DNA of 64,000 nucleotides. Source: Zantedeschia hybrid cultivar. Lineage: Eukaryota; Streptophyta; Magnoliopsida; Alismatales; Araceae. The DNA is taken from positions 41,889,194 to 41,953,193 of the forward strand of contig JARZZO010000012.1 of assembly GCA_030544215.1 (NCBI GenBank), read 5' to 3'. The notes beneath the pieces are model-generated. The model searched no databases. It was not told the origin of the DNA and was given only the letters and a program-made list of their open reading frames with translations. Position 1 is the first letter of the stretch. Each line of letters starts with the position of its first letter. The translations under genes and the position numbers were made by a program. Shown in pieces: positions 31,951-42,251 of this stretch.

Positions 31951-33536
31951 TGTAAGGAATCTCCACGAACGCAGCGGAAATAAAAATGATTCCATTGTAT
32001 CGGTTGCTGGGGTCGTAAAACGGACATTAAAATCTAAGCGGGAAGAACAGTTCTTCACCTTTGCGGGGTTTCGAATCTCCCGTGGATGATGCCGACTCAG
32101 TAATCGCGCACGCGCACGATCTCTAGAGGTATCCACACGAGTTCCCGCAGCAGACGCGATTTCCTCCTCGACTTGAGTGCTCCGACCAGATCTCAAATCC
32201 ACCATGCGCGATGAGAGACAGATCCACTCCAAGAGAGAGAGAAGGAGAGAGAGAGAGGAGAGATAGAATCTGGGAAGTAAAATTCGTCCAAACAACTTTT
32301 TACCACTCCCCCTTGGCCCTCCTTATATAGAAATAAGGATAAGCACAAGAGTTAATCCTCATGATTATCCAAGAGTTTGGCCTTGGATGATTCTCCATTA
32401 AATCTTCATGTTTATCCTGTAGTTTTTCACAAAAATCCAGATAAGCATGAAATTTAACATCTCTCACCGTCTGACGAGAACTCTTATGTGTGTGACCCTC
32501 TAGGCCCATATATCAGTCCGGTTGCAGGCCCATTAAACTTAGAACTGTTTCTTGAGTTTAATATTTATTAATTAACATTTAAACATCATATGTTAAATGA
32601 TTAATTTAATAAACAAGTAAATTATCATCCAATGATTAATTCACTTGGCCTTCTGATCATGAACAGCACCAAACACTACCTCATGATCCCAGAAGATATA
32701 AGGGATACTGTTCCCTTCAATTGAACCTTTCCGTCTGCCGATACCGCACAGATATAATCCTTCACTCATGCAATGTCCCAATAACGCAAGGGTATGGTTT
32801 TATAGTCAAACCCTCTATCGCATTATCCAGATGGATTCCAGTACACAGTTAATATCTAGAAAGACATCTCTTTCATTTGACCCTGGCCAGGGATTTCTGT
32901 GTACACATCCATAGGACATTCTCTCTCCAGTCTTATACCAAGAGTAAGTGATCCCTTGTTGTTCTCTCAATTACCTTCGCAAGCTTTCCACTGTATCTGA
33001 AAGACCGATTATGGTGGACTTAATGGTTAAAGTCTACGAGTCAGATAATCAAGATACAATGGTCCACAAACAAGGTATCATTGGTGACTCAGGTCAAAGG
33101 ACCAACTGTGCTACTGCAACGATTGAATTCCCTGGTTGACTAATAGGTATAATTACCATCCAGGAATTCTTATTTGGGTCTGTTCAGTGAACTCATTCTC
33201 TAATAAGCACCCACTTGTTTGTCTTAGTGTCACCACACAAGTGAATGTGAGATCATTCACCCTCATCATATGAACAGACATAACTTGTGTCGATCTTATC
33301 GGATATTTAATGTCCATCTCAAATATCCTATGATCGAGAACTGTTTAAGACAATTGACTGAGGATATTGATCTCACTATCATGATCTCATCATGATTCAA
33401 TATCCCATACATTTGTCTATGGACCTTCATTACGATAGTCGTTTGCGAGCACTATTAAATGAAGAAATAATTGCCTTTATTAATAATCTGAACTAGAATG
33501 TACAATGATTGGCTTTGAGGCCACCCAATTCTAACA
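31951..33536 (-). mobile_element. C2 3' LTR (1586 bp)
   Basis: On + TGTAAGGAATCTCC...CAATTCTAACA, adjoining the purine tract. Minus-strand CTATATAAGG at 32321-32330 matches the TATA box of the 5' LTR. Confidence 0.95.
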
Positions 33537-33549
33537 TTCTCCCACTTGG
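33537..33549 (-). promoter_or_regulatory. C2 polypurine tract
   Basis: Minus-strand CCAAGTGGGAGAA lies directly between the gag-pol stop codon (33551-33553) and the 3' LTR. Confidence 0.9.
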
Positions 33550-33550
33550 A

Positions 33551-36500
33551 CTATAGCCAATCACCCATGTGTCTAAGTCCCATAGACTTAAGGTGACGTT
33601 CTAAATTGTTTTGAGACAATGGCTTAGTCAAGGGATCTGCTACATTATCTTCAGATGAGACTTTCTCAACTACTATATCTCCTCGGGCGATGATCTCACG
33701 AATCAGATGAAATCGTCTCAGAATGTGCTTTGACTTCTGATGTGATCTTGGCTCCTTCGCTTGAGCTATTGCCCCATTGTTGTCACACAATAATGGAACA
33801 GGATCTGAAATGCTTGGAACGACTCCAAGTGCCGAGATGAACTTCTTCATCCAAACCGCCTCCTTGGCCGCTTCAGCTGCAGCAATGTATTCTGCTTCGG
33901 TCGTCGAATCTGTAGTTGTTTCCTGTTTGGAACTCTTCCAACTTACTGCACCTCCATTTAACATGAACACAAATCCAGACATGGATTTACTGTCATCCAT
34001 ATCTGACTGGAAACTCGAGTCAGTAAATCCTCGAAGTTCCAAGTCGTTTCCTCCATAAACGAGAAATAGATCCTTAGTCCTTCTCAAGTATCTAAGGATA
34101 CATTTCACCGCCTTCCAGTGTTCCTCACCTGGATCAGCCTGATATCTACTGGTGACACTTAGTGGGTGTGCCACATCAAGCCTAGTACATAGCATTGCAT
34201 ACATGATAGATCCTATTGCCGAGGCATAAAGAACTCTATCCATGTACGCTCTCTCTTCAGGTGTCTTGGGAGACATTTCTTTAGAGAGATAAATTCCATG
34301 CCTCATAGGAACGAGGCCTCTCTTGGAATTTTCCATGCCAAACCTTTTGACTATAGTATCTATGTACATAGATTGGGACAAGCCAAGCATCCTTTTGGAC
34401 CTATCTCGATAGATCCTTATTCCCAGAATATAGGATGCTTCTCCCAAATCTTTCATGGAGAAGTTTTTGGATAACCAAGTCTTTACCGATGATAACATTC
34501 CTACATCATTCCCAATTAGTAGAATGTCATCAACGTAAAGTACCAAAAAGGTTACTGCGCTCCCACTAGCCTTTTTGTATACACAAGGTTCATCTTCATT
34601 CTTAATGAAGTCATAAGATTTGATTGCTTCATCAAATCTTAAGTTCCAAGTTCGGGATGCCTGCTTTAATCCATAGATGGATCTTTGCAGCTTGCATACC
34701 TTGTTTGAATTCTCTTTGGAAGTGAATCCTTCAGGTTGTATCATATACACCTCTTCTTGAAGGTTCCCGTTAAGGAATGCCGTTTTCACATCCATTTGCC
34801 ATATTTCATAATCATAGAATGCAGCGATAGCAAGAAGTATTCTGATTGACTTAATCATGGCAACTGGAGAAAAGGTTTCGTCATAGTCAATGCCTTGCCT
34901 TTGACGATATCCTTTCGCTACTAGCCTTGCCTTGTATGTGTCAATCTGTCCATCTGCCCCGATCTTTCTTTTAAAGATCCATTTACTGCCAATAGGTACT
35001 ATACCTTCTGGCAGATCAACCAAGTTCCAAACTTGATTGGCATACATGGACTGAATTTCAGAATTCATAGCCTCTTGCCATTTTTTTGATTCTTGACTAT
35101 TTATGGCTTCTTGGTAGGTTTGAGGATCATCATCCTCATTTAAGTGCACTTTTGGCTTGCCATCATCGATATGTCCAACATATCTTTCAGGGTGCTTAGG
35201 CACTCTACCTGATCTGCGAACCTTTTGTGTATCATCTTGAACAAGTTCTTGAGTCAATGGTTCAGTAGATGAACTAGTGTTGATTTGTGGGTTTAGACTT
35301 TCTTCCAGTTCTATCTTGCTCCCACTGTCTTCTTTTGAAAGATATTCTTTCTCTAAGAAGACAGCTCTTTTTGCGACAAACACCCTTTGATCGCTGGGCT
35401 TATAGAAATAATATCCAGAAGTCTCTTTTGGATATCCCACAAATCTACATTTCTCTGTCCTGGAATCCAGTTTGTCTAGATCATGTCTTTTGACAAGTGC
35501 AGGACAACCCCAGACTCTAACATGCTTAAAGTCTGGTTTCTTTCCTTTCCATATCTCATATGGATTGGAAGGTACTGACTTACTGGGAACTTTGTTCAAC
35601 AGATATGCAGCAGTCAACAGTGCATATCCCCATAAAGAGATTGGAAGTTTGGCATAACTCATCATGGATCGTACCATATCTAATAGAGTACGATTTCTCC
35701 TTTCCGATACACAATTTAACTGAGGTGTATAGGGAGGAGTCCACTGAGACAAAATACCATTATCCTTAAGATATTCTGTGAATTCTGTACTTAAGTATTC
35801 ACCCCCTCGATCTGATCGAAGAGTTTTAATACTCTTTCCAGTCTGGTTCTCAACTTCGTTTTTAAACTCTTTAAATTTCTCAAAGACTTCTGACTTATAT
35901 TTCATTAAATATATGTAACAATATCTTGAGAAATCATCTGTAAATGAAACAAAGTATGAGTAACCACCCATAGCATGAGTGGACATTGGACCACATACAT
36001 CACTATGTATTAGTTCCAATAAGTCCTTAGCTCTTTCTCCATGTCCTGAGAATGGAGCTTTGGTCATCTTTCCCATGAGACAAGCTTCACAGGTTGCAAA
36101 TGATTCATAATCAAATGGATCAAGATATCCATTCTTTTGCAACCTTATGATCCTGTTCTCATTTATATGACCTAGCCTACAATGCCATAGGTACGATTTA
36201 TTCACATCCTTATCTAAGCGTTCAAGAGAATTATTTACCAGACAAACATCATATGAAATATCAAGTAAATATAATCCATTCAATAAATATCCGGAAGCAA
36301 ACAATTTGTCTCCTTGATAAATTGAACAACCTTTATTCTCTAGTTTCATAGAATATCCTTGTCTATCTAAACATGAAATAGATATGATATTCCTAATAAT
36401 GGTTGGAACATAATAACAATCTATCAGTTCCAAAGAGTCTCCTGACGGCATCTGAAGTCTTGCTGTCCCCACAGCTAACGCAGCAACTTTTGCTCCATTC

Positions 36501-37480
36501 CCGAGCCTCAGATCCACGTCCCCGCGGTTCAATCTTCTTTTACTTGTTAACACCTGCAAGTTATTGCAGATATGAGAAACACATCCAGTATCTAATACCC
36601 AGGATGTTGATTCTCTATAAGACAAGTTAAGATCGATCATGAGAATACCTGAAGCTTCACCAAGCTTCTCCTTTGCTTTTTCTGCAAGATAAATCTTGCA
36701 GTTTCTCTTCCAATGACCATCTTTATGGCAGTGGAAACACTGACCTTTATCATTGACTTTAGCTTTGTCCTTTTGTGCCGCCGGTTTGCTTTTCACTAGC
36801 TTCTTAGGCTTACCTTTCTTAAAGGTCTGTCCAGCTTTTCTTTTCTTGTTGGTCTTACCAACAAGCATTACATTTGGCTTATCTTTCTGGATAGTGCCTT
36901 CTGCTGTCTTCAACATGTTGAGCAGCTCAGCCAATGAAACTTCAATTTTATTCATATTGAAGTTGATAATGAATTGTGAAAATGAATCTGGAAGGGACTG
37001 TAGGATTAAGTCGATGCTCAGGTCATTGTTCATAACAAAGCCAAGCACAACAAGCCTCTCAATCCACTCTATCATCTTGAGCACATGAGTTTGCACAGAT
37101 GTGCCCTCGCTCATTCTGGTCCTGAACAATTTCTTAGATATCTCATATCTTTCTGTTCTAGATTGTTCACCAAACAACTCTTGTAGGTGATTCAGAATGG
37201 TCTTAGGTTCCATGTTATCATACTGTCGCTGCAGTTCATTGTTCATTGAACCGAGCATATAACACTGGACCTTGACAGAGTCCTCCTTCCAATTTTCAAA
37301 CATCATTAATTCATCTTCGTTAGCATTATCACTGAGTTGCACTGGATCTGATTGATCCAGGACATAGGCTAGCTTTTCACACCTGAGGACAATCTTCAGG
37401 TTGCGTAACCAGTCAATGTAATTTGGTCCCGTGAGTTTGTTTGCATCAAGTATGCAACGGAGGGGGTTAGGTAACGACAT
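33551..37480 (-). CDS. Copia gag-pol polyprotein, intact 1309-codon ORF
   Basis: A single uninterrupted ORF of the Tnt1-like copia type. Domains: gag about 1-240; zinc knuckle C248-C251-H256-C261; protease with DTG at 297-299 (many copia enzymes have DSG); pre-integrase region about 360-440; integrase zinc ligands H433, H438, C464 and C467 and catalytic D494, D557 and E593 (D-35-E); reverse transcriptase with YVDD at 982-985; RNase H with acidic residues near 1154, 1195 and 1233. It should make capsid, protease, integrase and RT-RNase H for cytoplasmic particles and nuclear integration. The integrase motif reads PQLNCVSERRNRT where PQQNGVAER-like versions are usual, so reduced activity is possible. 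Start: first ATG after the leader. Confidence 0.96.
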   Translation of the reverse strand: MSLPNPLRCILDANKLTGPNYIDWLRNLKIVLRCEKLAYVLDQSDPVQLSDNANEDELMMFENWKEDSVKVQCYMLGSMNNELQRQYDNMEPKTILNHLQELFGEQSRTERYEISKKLFRTRMSEGTSVQTHVLKMIEWIERLVVLGFVMNNDLSIDLILQSLPDSFSQFIINFNMNKIEVSLAELLNMLKTAEGTIQKDKPNVMLVGKTNKKRKAGQTFKKGKPKKLVKSKPAAQKDKAKVNDKGQCFHCHKDGHWKRNCKIYLAEKAKEKLGEASGILMIDLNLSYRESTSWVLDTGCVSHICNNLQVLTSKRRLNRGDVDLRLGNGAKVAALAVGTARLQMPSGDSLELIDCYYVPTIIRNIISISCLDRQGYSMKLENKGCSIYQGDKLFASGYLLNGLYLLDISYDVCLVNNSLERLDKDVNKSYLWHCRLGHINENRIIRLQKNGYLDPFDYESFATCEACLMGKMTKAPFSGHGERAKDLLELIHSDVCGPMSTHAMGGYSYFVSFTDDFSRYCYIYLMKYKSEVFEKFKEFKNEVENQTGKSIKTLRSDRGGEYLSTEFTEYLKDNGILSQWTPPYTPQLNCVSERRNRTLLDMVRSMMSYAKLPISLWGYALLTAAYLLNKVPSKSVPSNPYEIWKGKKPDFKHVRVWGCPALVKRHDLDKLDSRTEKCRFVGYPKETSGYYFYKPSDQRVFVAKRAVFLEKEYLSKEDSGSKIELEESLNPQINTSSSTEPLTQELVQDDTQKVRRSGRVPKHPERYVGHIDDGKPKVHLNEDDDPQTYQEAINSQESKKWQEAMNSEIQSMYANQVWNLVDLPEGIVPIGSKWIFKRKIGADGQIDTYKARLVAKGYRQRQGIDYDETFSPVAMIKSIRILLAIAAFYDYEIWQMDVKTAFLNGNLQEEVYMIQPEGFTSKENSNKVCKLQRSIYGLKQASRTWNLRFDEAIKSYDFIKNEDEPCVYKKASGSAVTFLVLYVDDILLIGNDVGMLSSVKTWLSKNFSMKDLGEASYILGIRIYRDRSKRMLGLSQSMYIDTIVKRFGMENSKRGLVPMRHGIYLSKEMSPKTPEERAYMDRVLYASAIGSIMYAMLCTRLDVAHPLSVTSRYQADPGEEHWKAVKCILRYLRRTKDLFLVYGGNDLELRGFTDSSFQSDMDDSKSMSGFVFMLNGGAVSWKSSKQETTTDSTTEAEYIAAAEAAKEAVWMKKFISALGVVPSISDPVPLLCDNNGAIAQAKEPRSHQKSKHILRRFHLIREIIARGDIVVEKVSSEDNVADPLTKPLSQNNLERHLKSMGLRHMGDWL

Positions 37481-37664
37481 AGTGACCTACATGGAAATAT
37501 ACATAAAATGAGCAGATAGTTCTTAAAATCAGATTTAGGATTTTTAATCTAGATTTATGCTCCCACTATTTTTCGGCGATCTGTATGACCCTCTAAGATA
37601 CAGAACGGGAGATTCCGGTGATCTCCTAGTGGGGATCAGAATCCTTCGGGCAACATGCATGTGA

Positions 37665-37961
37665 CCTTGTGGTAGCACAACAAATCACATCAAGTCCCTT
37701 AGGCAGTCAACTCTTGACAGTTGCAACGTTTGCAATATCCGATCGATTTAACCCCTGAATCAGAATGACCTTATGGTAGCACAACAAATCAAATGATTCA
37801 GTTAAGTTTATCCATCATTACTTAGATGACATGAATTCATAGTGCAATCCTTGTGGTAGCACAACAAAACTACACTATTTGTCCATTCATCTTAATGACA
37901 TCACATGTCGTAGACCTAGGTTAATTTCTAAATCAAACAGACCTTGTGGTAGCACAACAAA
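37665..37961 (-). repeat. Four-unit leader motif with small inverted repeat
   Basis: Near-identical 20-mers, CCTTGTGGTAGCACAACAAA on +, start at 37665, 37769, 37849 and 37942. Each contains TTGTG...CACAA. C3 has two units of a variant at 62573 and 62669; C1 has four of a different motif with matching spacing. Confidence 0.85.
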
Positions 37962-38804
37962 TCCATTTGAGATAAGAATTATCCTAAGATCTATAATGAT
38001 GGTGGGTTACGTGGATTATTCTGAATATCTCACGTTTACAACTTAAATTTTAAAAGAGGGTTTTGATTTTGATTTATAAAAAATCGTGCTATCAATAGTA
38101 TTTCAATTTGAAGTATCATTATACTAAATAGAAATATATATATGATAGCATAGTCCACAAATATCACATATATGCAGAAAAATTAAATGGGGATGATCAT
38201 GGACTGCTAAAGCTACTATGGAATCATCGGAGCCAAACGATGATCCATAATAGGATCCTAATGTGAAAACAGCAACACTGGTTCCATTTGATGCGAGTCC
38301 TTCCTCCAGAGGTGTCTTCAGAAGATCCCGTCCTCTTAGCTTAATCCAATACATTTAAATATGAAATTCAAGACTCGCAGGTCCACAAATGTACATTTAA
38401 ACAATTAGAAACCTTGATCTTATCAAGGGGAGTACAATCTTATAGGAAGGTAGAAAGTACACTTGGATTAAGAGAGAGGAGGACACGCAGGTCCTATTTA
38501 AAATACCAAATGAAATAAGCATCGCATTCATCTACATCATTCATCATATGAAAAATCTAAGTCCATGATCATCCCACCATATAACACATCACATGCATTA
38601 CAATCATCACATAATTGCAGTTTGGTATTAAATTTTATAAATATAAAATTATAATACCAATTAGTTTTCGAAATAACATTTATTTCAGCATTATCAATAA
38701 TATTCAAAACATTATTGACAATTAAATAACTAAACCATTCAGTTAATCTAAATACTAATTCAAACAATTTGAACAGTAAAAGTAATCAAGTTATGCATGA
38801 AATC

Positions 38805-39017
38805 AGTTTAAAACAATTTTAAACTAATTAATTTAACAGGAAAATTAATTATCTAAAACAATTTTAAATAATTAACTAACACCCTATTAAAAACAAAGCC
38901 CTTTAATTGAATAACAGTTATTAAACAATTTAATAACCTGTTAATAATCATAAAAAATAATTAATAACAATTATTAATTATTTCTATAATTTTTCTGTTT
39001 TAAAACAATTTTAAAAC
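38805..39017 (-). repeat. Array of hairpins with 3-nt loops in the C2 leader
   Basis: Examples on +: AGTTTAAAA-CAA-TTTTAAACT (38805-38825), GTTATTAAA-CAA-TTTAATAAC (38917-38937), AAATAATTAATAA and its complement around CAA (38955-38983, 13 perfect pairs) and GTTTTAAAA-CAA-TTTTAAAAC (38997-39017). The loop is always CAA on + (TTG in the RNA sense), while arm sequences differ. Confidence 0.9.
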
Positions 39018-39104
39018 TGGCTTAAATGGGCTAATATAGGGTTTAAAGGGGGTTAAACAGGCATTAAAAACAAAATTTAAAAACCAGAAAATGGGCCCAG
39101 CCCA

Positions 39105-39596
39105 TTAGGGCCCAAACGGCCCGGGCCCAGAGCCCTGGCTCGGCCAGGGGGTTTGGCCCAGCCAGACCCGAGCCCTGGCTCGGCCAGGGCGCCGCTCGGC
39201 CCCCGCCCGGTCCGACCGGGTGGGGACCGGGCGGTTCAGCCCCTTAACCTGCGTTTCGACCGGCCCCCTTCTTTCAAACCCTAAACCTGCAAACCCTAAC
39301 ACCCGGCGGCGGTTGCAGGGCGGTGGCGCTGGCAGCCAGCGCCCCCCTGGCGGCGGCAGCCCCGGCCAGCGGTGCCCCCGGCGCCGGCGTCGTGCTCGGC
39401 GCCGGCAGGGCCGCCGGCGGCCTCCGATGAGGTGAAAAATTAAGCCCAAAACCCCCTCCAAAATCTGATTTTGCAGGGTTTTAAATCCGACTTTAGGCTC
39501 GATTTTGAGGACCTCCAAGGGCACTCCGACCCCGATCTTCATGCCCAATCCGTAGAGGTGACTATCACCAAGAGATTTGGACATCCGGGCCGCCAT
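39105..39596 (-). CDS. Possible arginine-rich leader ORF (163 codons)
   Basis: Starts about 250 nt after the PBS with MAARMSKSLGDSHLY and has an arginine-rich segment (GRRRPCRRRARRRRRGHR) from about residue 59. The C3 leader has an ORF at the equivalent place with MAARMYGSLGDSHHY and RRRPCRRQTRRRRRGHR, aligning without gaps over about 80 residues. Downstream the two diverge, and the GC-rich tail may be fortuitous. The basic tract resembles RNA-binding or nuclear-localisation tracts; no known family is recognised. The gap-free alignment could also reflect simple DNA conservation. Confidence 0.4.
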   Translation of the reverse strand: MAARMSKSLGDSHLYGLGMKIGVGVPLEVLKIEPKVGFKTLQNQILEGVLGLIFHLIGGRRRPCRRRARRRRRGHRWPGLPPPGGRWLPAPPPCNRRRVLGFAGLGFERRGPVETQVKGLNRPVPTRSDRAGAERRPGRARARVWLGQTPWPSQGSGPGPFGP

Positions 39597-39846
39597 CCCA
39601 ACACTTGGGAATCGCGTACGAAGCCGCTAAAGTACCCCGTTCGTCGTCCTACGAAGAACTCCGAAAAACCCAAATAAAATCCGAACAATTACAGAAATAT
39701 AATCAAATTGATTGTGATCATCATATGAACACTATTATGTCAATTTTAATCGGATTAGACACAAGAACACGTACAATACGGGTTCTTCACGCATAACGAG
39801 AAAAACATGCAAAATGGTGCCGTTTTACAACCGAACCAGTGAACCT

Positions 39847-39859
39847 GGCTCTGATACCA
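39847..39859 (-). promoter_or_regulatory. C2 primer-binding site (tRNA-iMet)
   Basis: Minus-strand TGGTATCAGAGCC, complementary to the 3' end of plant initiator methionine tRNA, one base from the 5' LTR. Confidence 0.95.
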
Positions 39860-39860
39860 C

Positions 39861-41445
39861 TGTAAGGAATCTCCACGAACGCAGCGGAAATAAAAATGAT
39901 TCCACTGTATCGGTTGCTGGGGTCGTAAAACGGACATTAAAATCTAAGCGGGAAGAACAGTTCTTCACCTTTGCGGGGTTTCAAATCTCCCATGGATGAT
40001 GCCGACTCGGTAATCGCGCACGCGCACGATCTCTAGAGGTATCCACACGAGTTCCCGCGACAGACGCGATTTCCTCCTCGACTTGAGTGCTCCGACCAGA
40101 TCTCAAATCCACCATGCGCGGTGAGAGACAGATCCACTCCAAGAGAGAGAGAAGGAGAGAGAGAGAGGAGAGAGAGAATATGGGGAGTAAAATTCGTCCA
40201 ACCAACTTTTTACCACTCCCCCTTGGCCCTCCTTATATAAAAATAAGGATAAGCACAAGAGTTAATCCTCATGATTATCCAAGAGTCTGGCCTTGGATAA
40301 TTCTCCATTAAATCTCCATGTTTATCCTGCAGCTTTTCACAAAAACCCAGATAAGCATGAAATTTAACATCTCTCACCGTCTGACGAGAACTCTTATGTG
40401 TGTGACCCTCTAGGCCCATATATCAATCCGGTTGCAAGCCCATTAAACTTAGAACTGTTTCTTGAGTTTAATATTTATTAATTAACATTTAAACATCATA
40501 TGTTAAATGATTAATTTAATAAACAAGTAAATTATCATCCGATGATTAATTCACTTGGCCTTCTGATCATGAACAGCACCAAACACTACCTCATGATCCC
40601 AGAAGATATAAGGGATACTGTTCTCTTCAATTGAACCTTTCCGTCTGCCGATACCACACAGATATAATCCTTCACTCATGCAATGTCCCGATAACGCAAG
40701 GGTATGGTTTTATAGTCAAACCCTCTATCGCATTATCCAGATGGATTCCAGTACACAGTTAATATCTAGAAAGACATCTCTTTCATTTGACCCTGGCCAG
40801 GAATTTCTGTGTACACATCCATAGGACATTCTCTCTCCAGTCTTATACTAAGAGTGAGTGATCCCTTGTTGTTCACTCAATTACCTTCGCAAGCTTTCCA
40901 CTGTATCTGAAAGACCGATTATGGTGGACTTAATGGTTAAAGTCCACGAGTCAGAGAATCAAGATACAATGGTCCACAAACAAGGTATCATTGGTGACTC
41001 AGGTCAAAGGACCAACTGTGTTACTGCAACGATTGAATTCCCTGGTTGACTAATAGGTATAATTACCATCCAGGAATTCTTATTTGGGTCTGTTCAGTGA
41101 ACTCATTCTCTAATGAGCACCCACTTGTTTGTCTTAGTGTCACCACACGAGTGAATGTGAAATCATTCACCCTCATCATATGAGCAGACATAACTTGTGT
41201 CGATCTTATCGGATATTTAATGTCCATCTCAAATATCCTATGATCGAGAACTGTTTAAGACAATTGACTGAGGATATTGATCTCACTATCATGATCTCAT
41301 CATGATTCAATATCCCATACATTTGTCTATGGACCTTCATTACGATAGTCGTTTGCGAGAACTATTAAATGAAGAAATAATTGCCTTTATTAATAATCTG
41401 AACTAGAATGTACAATGATTGGCTTTGATGCCACCCAATTCTAAC
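39861..41445 (-). mobile_element. C2 5' LTR (1585 bp), terminal base lost
   Basis: Pairs with the 3' LTR. On + it ends TTCTAAC and runs straight into gypsy sequence (GCCACCC); the final A is missing. Confidence 0.95.
40231..40240 (-). promoter_or_regulatory. TATA box of the C2 5' LTR
   Basis: Minus-strand TTATATAAGG about 1.2 kb into the LTR, leaving roughly 370 bp for R and U5. The 3' LTR and the C3 LTR have TATA boxes at comparable places. Confidence 0.6.
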
Positions 41446-42251
41446 GCCACCCTATAATCGGAAACCCGATTACTAAATGGGTATCGGACCATTATCTACG
41501 GTTTCACACCCAGATCTCATACACACGTCTGGAGGAGTAAGCGTTAAACAAGGTTAAATATGACAATCACACGGACTTCAAGGAAATTACAAGTGCGCAG
41601 GAAGGAAACTAATAATGTCCGTACACAGTCTAATAATAATTACATGGTCCAAAGAATTAAATAAGTATAGGCACTAGCTAACCCCAGCATGAGTGACACT
41701 CCACAGGTACCACTCCTACACCGGTACTAGCTAACTCCAGGGTACACCAGGTGACCCTCTCTCTAGGCGTCACCCCACCACTCCTCCCATCGGCGATGTG
41801 TCCCTCCCACACCGACACAGGGTGTCAAGCGCTACAACTGTCACTCTAGGTCCACGGTCGCACGAAACACAACACAATGCGATCCGGTCACGTAAAAAGT
41901 CCACGGTCGCACGAAATACAACACAGTGCGATCCGGTCACATAAAGAAATCATCATCCTCGAGTACAACTTCATGCATTAACTGAACTATCTAATAGTGT
42001 AAACACATATTAATATCATGAATTAATGTGATTCTGTCTTGAATCGCGTCGCCCAAGGCCGATGCCATTCAAGCCTCCTAAACTGATTCATAAAATCTCG
42101 GCCTCAGAATATGGCCTAAAAGGCGTCGTGCCCAGTCGTCGTTTTTCAAAACGCGTCGTTGTCCCTAGTCGCCGGATAGCGATAGAAACAGAGACAGACT
42201 ACGGTTAATTCACTTAAAACGCGTCGTCCTGAGAAGCCGCCATTTGAAAGG
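41446..42251 (-). mobile_element. Remainder of the split family B LTR, internally deleted
   Basis: Continues the tip at 31940-31950 and matches 56996-58242 of the family-B LTR, but sequence between GTATAGGCA (about 41678) and CTAGCTAACC, several hundred bp in the relative, is gone. It is cut at 42252 by the gypsy A3 LTR. Confidence 0.85.

Larger units (their letters stand above)
37481..39846 (-). other. C2 5' leader between PBS and gag
   Basis: 2.4 kb, long for copia. In sense order: an arginine-rich leader ORF (39596-39105), the 3-nt-loop hairpin array, the spaced leader motif and the CTCCCGTTCTGTAT block also found in C1 and C3, then gag. No other coding sequence is supported. Confidence 0.8.
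31951..41445 (-). mobile_element. Nearly complete Ty1/copia retrotransposon C2 (about 9.5 kb)
   Basis: Order on -: 5' LTR (41445-39861), PBS, 2.4-kb leader, single gag-pol ORF, polypurine tract, 3' LTR (33536-31951). All parts needed for an autonomous copia cycle are visible. The two LTRs differ at about 37 of 1585 positions by hand alignment, mostly transitions, indicating a fairly recent insertion. No target duplication is present and the 5' LTR lacks its terminal A, so the right junction was trimmed after insertion. Confidence 0.95.
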
